The notes under the pieces were generated by a model. The model was not told where the DNA came from. It did no database searches and worked only from the letters and a program-made list of their open reading frames with translations. DNA of 25,019 bases from a virus, in IMG/VR virus record IMGVR_UViG_3300042898_002218, positions 1-25,019 of that record, one strand, 5' to 3'. Shown piece after piece: positions 22,292 to 25,019 of this stretch. Both the position numbers and the translations under genes were made by a program. Position 1 is the stretch's first letter, and each line of letters starts with the position of its first letter.

Positions 22292-22310
22292 ACCAGAAAA
22301 AACGGCTCAG

Positions 22311-22685
22311 TTATACGTAGCTGGCTCTGCGTTGTTGATTATCAAAGAACACACTTAAAAATTCAGCATCAGTTCCTGGCAATACTGCTATTTCTAACTG
22401 TATTAGAAACCCGTTGTCTTGAGGAAACACTGCCATTTGCGTAACTTGTATTCTTGGATCGCCACCGCACACACGTTGCACTTCTGTTTCAATATTGCGT
22501 TGCAGTTCAGTGATTTGATTTTCAAAAACATAGTCCCACATCACGGTGCCGTACTGCGGACGACCAGGCAATTCTCCTTGCCGTATGTTGAACGCATTCA
22601 ACAGATCTCGTTTGATTAACTCAAAGTCAACCAAGGTAAATTTTTTATATTGGTTAATGGTATTGAAGCCGATGAATGTGGTCAT
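22311..22685 (-). CDS. 25: Baseplate wedge protein gp25
   Basis: A complete frame of 124 residues with the family signature RQGELPGRPQYG at residues 35-46, followed by MWDYVFENQITELQRNIETE and, in the C-terminal half, GGDPRIQV and a LIQLEIAVLP strand. Gp25-like proteins are found in all contractile injection systems. In T4, gp25 sits in the wedge core with gp6 and gp53 and nucleates sheath polymerisation. The length is close to T4 gp25 (132 residues). The start at 22685 follows the upstream gene's stop by 17 bases. The gap holds a GATAAATA seven bases before the ATG and no clear ribosome-binding site. Position directly before gp6 supports the assignment. Confidence 0.93.
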   Translation of the reverse strand: MTTFIGFNTINQYKKFTLVDFELIKRDLLNAFNIRQGELPGRPQYGTVMWDYVFENQITELQRNIETEVQRVCGGDPRIQVTQMAVFPQDNGFLIQLEIAVLPGTDAEFLSVFFDNQQRRASYV

Positions 22686-22691
22686 GATTAA

Positions 22692-22699
22692 TATTTATC
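22692..22699 (-). promoter_or_regulatory. Late-promoter-like GATAAATA upstream of gp25
   Basis: GATAAATA differs at one base from the T4 late box and ends seven bases before the gp25 ATG. The 17-base intergenic gap is AT-rich and has no Shine-Dalgarno-like purine run, so a transcript from here would be nearly leaderless. Confidence 0.45.
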
Positions 22700-22702
22700 G
22701 GC

Positions 22703-24208
22703 TCAAGCAAGGTTCTGTCTAAGCACATCAATTGCGCTTTCGGTTACCTTGATTGCTTCTGCAATTCTACGTTGTTCTTTTTCAATTTTGGCCACAAGGG
22801 CTGAATCATTTGCTAGTTTGGCCTGGCGAAGGAGTCCTTGTAATCTTCCATCAACAGCATTATAGTCATTGATATAAGATTCAAGGTCTGCAATGTCTTT
22901 TCCGTAACTATTTAACCTAGCTCGTTTTGCATCACTCTTGCTGAGAGTAATGAGTGATTGATCAAGAATAGCATTGGTCTGTTCAACAGCAATACCAAAT
23001 TCAATTCCCAGCTCAGATGTTGTAATTTTTGGTGGTGTGTTATTGTATTCCACCGGGGGTATTTTTGGGTTACCAGTTACTCTAACTGCGGCAGCATTTA
23101 GTGTGACTCTGTTCACTGTGTCAAACACTGGCTCTCCTAGAGCCAACTGTTTCATTGCATCGTCGACTTTGGTTGCTGAAAAATCTACAGCAAAACTTGC
23201 ATTTCGTGCTGTTTCATTTAGTGCAGTTTTAACATCACTAGCAAGTGCTTTTCCTTGGGCCCAGTCCATGGTATTTGGTATACTTTTGGCTGCATTTAAT
23301 GCTGTGCCTGCTAGAGCACCGATGCTGAGTTTGTCTGTAGGAATGCCCAGTGCTTTTACTGCGGTCAGACCATTGCTCATTAATTCTTGTTGTATGGTTT
23401 CTTGTTTTGGCAATGATCCTAACAAATCTTTTAGGCTGGTAATGCCAGCCTTGCCTGTAAACACCGTGGGACTTTTTAAAACACTAGTCAATGTGTTGGC
23501 GCCACTGGATAAAAATTGTGATACTGTGCCAGGTTTGATCACGCCAGCAGCTTCCAGTTGAGACCCGTCAAACCCAAATTTTCCAACGCCTATAGAATTA
23601 CTAACTTGATTGGCCACTTGTCCTATTGATCGAGATGCAGACGCCAAACTGGCAGTTACATCGCTTACTGATAAATTGCTAATGCTTCCCAGCGCCGGCA
23701 TTTGCTTGGCAAAATCTGGTATACCAATTGGTGCAGTAGGAGCCAATGCTCCAGCTGCGGCACTTTGTATACCGCCAAGTGTTTGTTTGGCTACGCTTAT
23801 ACCTGAGTTTACTGCGCCGGCAATGCTGCTCGGTAATGCTGAAGCTGCTTGTAAAATTCCTGGTGCACCAAGGCCACCAGTGAGTCTGTTTGCAATACCT
23901 GAAGCAGCACCAGCCACACCGCCAGGAATATTTTTTAATGCACCTTGCAATGCTCCTGACACTGTGCCACCAATGCCACTGGCAGCTTGTGACAAACTGG
24001 CTGCGGCGGACGACAATCCTTGTGTTGCTTGGGTGGCTGCACTTAAAGCATCTCCAACTTTTAAACCGGTTAGACTTCCTGTACTTGCTTGTTTGTCAAA
24101 GATAGCTTTGGCTTGATCAAACGTCATGCCCGGAGGAGCCTTAACTGTAAACACTTCTCCTATAGTTTTAGAAGAAAGTGAATCTAAGGAAAATTTAAAT
24201 TCACTCAT
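22703..24208 (-). CDS. Ala/Gly/Ser-rich baseplate-region protein with C-terminal coiled coil, 501 aa
   Basis: A complete frame of 501 residues between the gp5-like gene and gp25. The N-terminus has a short conserved-looking motif at about 18-50 (EVFTVKAPPGMTFDQAKAIF, then STGSLTGLKVG). Residues about 55-160 are an Ala/Gly/Ser-rich, weakly hydrophobic helical stretch. Residues about 210-290 carry FGFDGSQLEAAGVIKPGTV, SPTVFTGKAGITSLKDLL and IQQELM, which I recall from phage tail-hub-associated proteins of unknown role. The last 75 residues look like a helical hairpin or coiled coil (DIADLESYINDYNAVDGRL to AIDVLRQNLA). It overlaps the gp5-like gene by four bases (ATGA), so it is probably made with it. 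A hub or spike accessory role is inference. It lacks the length and position of a tape-measure protein. Confidence 0.8.
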   Translation of the reverse strand: MSEFKFSLDSLSSKTIGEVFTVKAPPGMTFDQAKAIFDKQASTGSLTGLKVGDALSAATQATQGLSSAAASLSQAASGIGGTVSGALQGALKNIPGGVAGAASGIANRLTGGLGAPGILQAASALPSSIAGAVNSGISVAKQTLGGIQSAAAGALAPTAPIGIPDFAKQMPALGSISNLSVSDVTASLASASRSIGQVANQVSNSIGVGKFGFDGSQLEAAGVIKPGTVSQFLSSGANTLTSVLKSPTVFTGKAGITSLKDLLGSLPKQETIQQELMSNGLTAVKALGIPTDKLSIGALAGTALNAAKSIPNTMDWAQGKALASDVKTALNETARNASFAVDFSATKVDDAMKQLALGEPVFDTVNRVTLNAAAVRVTGNPKIPPVEYNNTPPKITTSELGIEFGIAVEQTNAILDQSLITLSKSDAKRARLNSYGKDIADLESYINDYNAVDGRLQGLLRQAKLANDSALVAKIEKEQRRIAEAIKVTESAIDVLRQNLA

Positions 24209-25019
24209 GCTGTTTTCACAATCTCTACTCCGGCTGGAACAGGTTCAGCACCCGGCGGCGGATCAGGCTGGCCTTCTTCAAAGTCCAATTCAGACGCAAC
24301 TCCAGCATTGTGGTAAGGCCAGGGTTCGTGTGTGGGTGCTCTAGGCACAATAGTTTCTAATTTGTCTTTTTCAACTTCCCATCCTTTTGATGTACTAAAT
24401 GTGGTTGAATCTAGCAAGATTTTTTCTAATTCTTTAGGTACATCTACTGCTGGAGCAGCAGGACCATTTAAGTCAATTCCGCCAGCCGATACAACAAGAC
24501 TGCTGCCGGCAGCCCAACTTCCGCTGGCACTTTCCAAAGCCAATGTTCCGTCAGCCTTTACACCAATTGTGGCTTTGCTGTATAACTTTAAATCAGCTTG
24601 TGCTGTGATTGATGCACTTACTCCAGCTTCAACAGTGAAGTTGTTTTTGGCTTTGATGTTAAAATTTCTCCCAGCGTACATGTTGATGTCTTGATCAGCA
24701 TGAATGTTAACATCGCCTTGACTGCGCACATTTACTGAGTTTGTGCTGTAGACATCAATGGTACCTTCTTGTCCTAACTCAATCCAAGTTTGTCCGTTGG
24801 CATGAATAAGATAGATAAAATTGTTAGAGTCATTCATCATGAACTGATGACCTTTGGCGCTACGCAGGCGGAACAGTTGATTTCTTCCGTTAATGTCACC
24901 GTCATCCATGACAAATGTGTGCCCGCCCATGCGGCCAATTACTTCTAGCTCTGCTGGCTTTACTGCACCAGAGTTGAGTTTTTGTCGTATGTCAGCTGGC
25001 TTCAATCCACCTTGATAAA
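24205..25019 (-). CDS. 5: gp5-like baseplate hub/spike protein, C-terminal part (partial)
   Basis: The frame is open to the right edge. The codons before the first possible TTG start (25005) read Tyr-Gln-Gly-Gly and continue in frame, so the visible 271 residues are the C-terminal part of a longer gene. GHTFVMDDGDINGRNQLFRL and GHQFMMNDSNNFIYLIHANG are the beta-hairpins that precede the spike in gp5/VgrG-type proteins. The stretch TIDVYSTNSVNVRS, GDVNIHADQDINMYAGRNFN, KNNFTVEAG and further similar steps form regular alternating octads, as in the triple-stranded beta-helix of T4 gp5. The last 70 residues are a Pro/Glu-rich tail. The protein would form the membrane-piercing spike under the tail tube. 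No lysozyme domain is visible in this part. The stop overlaps the start of the next gene. Confidence 0.85.
   Translation of the reverse strand, partial: YQGGLKPADIRQKLNSGAVKPAELEVIGRMGGHTFVMDDGDINGRNQLFRLRSAKGHQFMMNDSNNFIYLIHANGQTWIELGQEGTIDVYSTNSVNVRSQGDVNIHADQDINMYAGRNFNIKAKNNFTVEAGVSASITAQADLKLYSKATIGVKADGTLALESASGSWAAGSSLVVSAGGIDLNGPAAPAVDVPKELEKILLDSTTFSTSKGWEVEKDKLETIVPRAPTHEPWPYHNAGVASELDFEEGQPDPPPGAEPVPAGVEIVKTA

Noticed and set aside
22974-24116. Two long plus-strand open frames (195 and 168 residues) opposite the 501-residue gene
   Set aside because: They lie fully antisense to a better-supported gene rich in Ala/Gly codons, which keeps the opposite frame open. Their translations have no recognisable motifs, and every other gene is on the minus strand.
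22703-24208. Tape-measure protein
   Set aside because: The length of 501 residues and the position between gp5 and gp25 do not fit a tape measure, and the helical region is short.
25003-25005. TTG as the start codon of the gp5-like gene
   Set aside because: The frame continues upstream to the window edge without a stop, and the beginning at TTG would cut into a recognisable gp5-type region, so the gene is truncated by the window.

Overview
The window is a block of tail-structure genes from a T4-like (Tevenvirinae-type) contractile-tail bacteriophage, of the kind common in marine and freshwater bacterioplankton. The evidence is the recognisable baseplate set in transcription order (a gp5-like hub/spike, gp25, gp6), followed by virion proteins and fibre-like proteins typical of aquatic T4-like phages. 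ATAAATA elements resembling the T4 late promoter lie upstream of several genes. The host cannot be identified. There is no integrase, tRNA, metabolic or bacterial gene here. Base composition is moderately AT-rich by eye.

Every gene is on the minus strand, so transcription runs from high to low coordinates. From the right edge the order is: the C-terminal part of a gp5-like spike protein (open at the window edge); a 501-residue Ala/Gly/Ser-rich protein with a predicted C-terminal coiled coil; gp25; an enlarged gp6 (1226 residues); one uninterrupted 4900-residue protein that fills 59% of the window; a 49-residue small protein; a 201-residue virion-type protein; a 593-residue tail-fibre-like protein; a 316-residue virion-type protein; and the first 100 codons of a conserved-looking hypothetical gene that leaves the left edge. 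Packing is very tight: there are ATGA or TAATG stop/start overlaps at three junctions and no gene-free stretch over 50 bases.

The genes probably cooperate as follows. The gp5-like spike sits on the tail axis. gp25 and gp6 form the conserved wedge core and sheath-initiation layer. The giant protein occupies the place where T4 has gp7 and the peripheral baseplate proteins, so it is a candidate wedge or peripheral-baseplate scaffold. The 593- and 316-residue proteins look like fibre or receptor-side components.

The most interesting object is the 4900-residue protein. By eye it contains a degenerate cupredoxin-like unit without its metal ligands. It also has ten copies of a beta-rich module, seven FG-GAP/integrin-like propeller blades interrupted by inserted modules, and a roughly 80-residue module that recurs in the neighbouring gp6. 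I see no defence system, CRISPR array, mobile element or diversity-generating retroelement.
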